This document shows positions 63,691-64,000 of a DNA stretch of 64,000 bases, piece after piece. Made by a program: the position numbers and the translations under genes. Every line of letters begins with the position of its first letter. Position 1 is the first letter of the stretch. The DNA comes from an uncultured Bradyrhizobium sp. (GTDB taxonomy: Bacteria > Pseudomonadota > Alphaproteobacteria > Rhizobiales > Xanthobacteraceae), in contig NZ_CANSMR010000011.1 of the NCBI RefSeq assembly GCF_947648125.1, forward strand, positions 175,466-239,465, written 5' to 3'. Under the pieces are notes generated by a model. It made no database searches and was not told the DNA's origin. It saw only the letters and a program-made list of their open reading frames with translations.

Positions 63691-64000
63691 CCAGTCCGTC
63701 TTCGCTCTTCGGGCTACGCCGGACACCACGCTTCGCCCTTCGGGCAACTCGTAGCTGCGCCACGCGCAGCAACGTAGCGTATCGCCGCGGGAGGGATTGA
63801 TAGAGCAAGTAGGCCAATTGAACCAGTCCGTCTTCGCCCTTCGGGCTACGCCGGACACCACGCTTCGCCCTTCAGGCAACTCGTGGCTGCGCCACGCGTA
63901 GCAACGTAGCGTATCGCCGCGGGAGGGATTGATAGAGCAAGTAGCCCAATTGAACCAGTCCGTCTTCGCCCTTCGGGCTACGCCGGACACCACGCTTCGC
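63691..64000. repeat. 132-base tandem repeat, cut by the window end
   Basis: Units start at 63691, 63823 and 63955 (ccagtccgtcttcg), spaced exactly 132 bases, with a few differences; the third is truncated by the end. Since 132 is a multiple of three, the minus strand stays open through it, which gives a false reading frame. Flanking GC hairpins (cttcgggctacgccggac, cgccgcgggaggg) mark each unit. Confidence 0.9.

Noticed and set aside
63613-63993. Minus-strand open frame of 126 codons repeating VVSGVARRAKTDW
   Set aside because: It is the translation of the 132-base tandem repeat, which stays open because 132 is divisible by three.
63691-64000. CRISPR array
   Set aside because: Repeats are 132 bases and contiguous, without unique spacers of 30-40 bases; no cas genes.

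Overview
The window is chromosomal DNA from an alphaproteobacterium, almost certainly Bradyrhizobium or a very close relative. The basis is high GC with strong GCC/CTG/GTC codon preference, the gene order lptC-lptA-lptB-rpoN-hpf-ptsN, an infC that starts with ATT, a DUF1150/Hsp20 pair with a thermosensor-like leader, and several families of intergenic palindromes of the kind scattered through Bradyrhizobium genomes. This is judged from sequence alone; no database was searched.

Layout. 0.2-2.5 kb: Ada-like DNA repair protein, a DUF2244 membrane protein and endonuclease III. 2.5-8.6 kb: an EmrA/EmrB-type efflux pair, then a tightly overlapping operon of type III polyketide synthase, isoprenylcysteine-methyltransferase-like enzyme and drug-type MFS exporter, which looks like a small natural-product locus. 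8.6-14.2 kb: an EI24/CysZ-like membrane protein, then a LysR-MFS unit divergent from a class III CoA-transferase and an HMG-CoA-lyase-type enzyme, probably uptake, activation and cleavage of a dicarboxylic or hydroxy acid. 14.3-20.5 kb: a GT39 glycosyltransferase, a YiiX-like cysteine hydrolase, a Tat-type amine oxidase, an exported metallo-beta-lactamase-fold hydrolase and a TauE/SafE permease. 20.8-27.1 kb: translation genes pheT, pheS, rplT, rpmI and infC, with a DUF559 endonuclease gene wedged between pheS and pheT and flanked by palindromic repeats. 27.3-33.7 kb: housekeeping enzymes including queG, a GST and uppP. 33.8-35.4 kb: tRNA-Leu(CAG), an orphan gene and a decayed elongation factor G fragment. 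35.4-39.9 kb: an MFS transporter and a large repetitive autotransporter.

40.1-46.9 kb: RNase D, then LPS export (lptC, lptA, lptB) joined to sigma-54 (rpoN), hibernation factor (hpf) and nitrogen-PTS IIA (ptsN). 47.0-51.6 kb: a TetR regulator with a clear double operator, facing an SDR dehydrogenase, a saccharopine-dehydrogenase-like enzyme with deviant valine codon use, and an acyl-CoA ligase. 51.7-53.3 kb: five very small genes of unknown function. 53.6-54.9 kb: an MHS-family transporter. 55.0-55.9 kb: DUF1150 and Hsp20, the latter behind an RpoH-type promoter and a ROSE-like RNA thermometer. 56.1-60.4 kb: the ugpBAEC glycerol-3-phosphate transporter with a candidate PhoB box. 60.6-63.1 kb: a second class III CoA-transferase and the divergent ohr/ohrR peroxide-defence pair with operator-like boxes. 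63.1-64.0 kb: a small zinc-ribbon protein, a GIY-YIG nuclease-fold protein and a 132-bp tandem repeat cut by the window end.

Most promising for new biology: the polyketide/methyltransferase/exporter operon; the DUF559 gene whose 3' coding end lies in a palindromic repeat also present on its other side; the CoA-transferase/lyase/MFS/LysR locus in which the aligned catalytic Asp of the transferase is not seen; and the regulatory sites (ROSE-like hairpin, TetR double operator, Pho box, ATT start of infC), all readable directly in the sequence.
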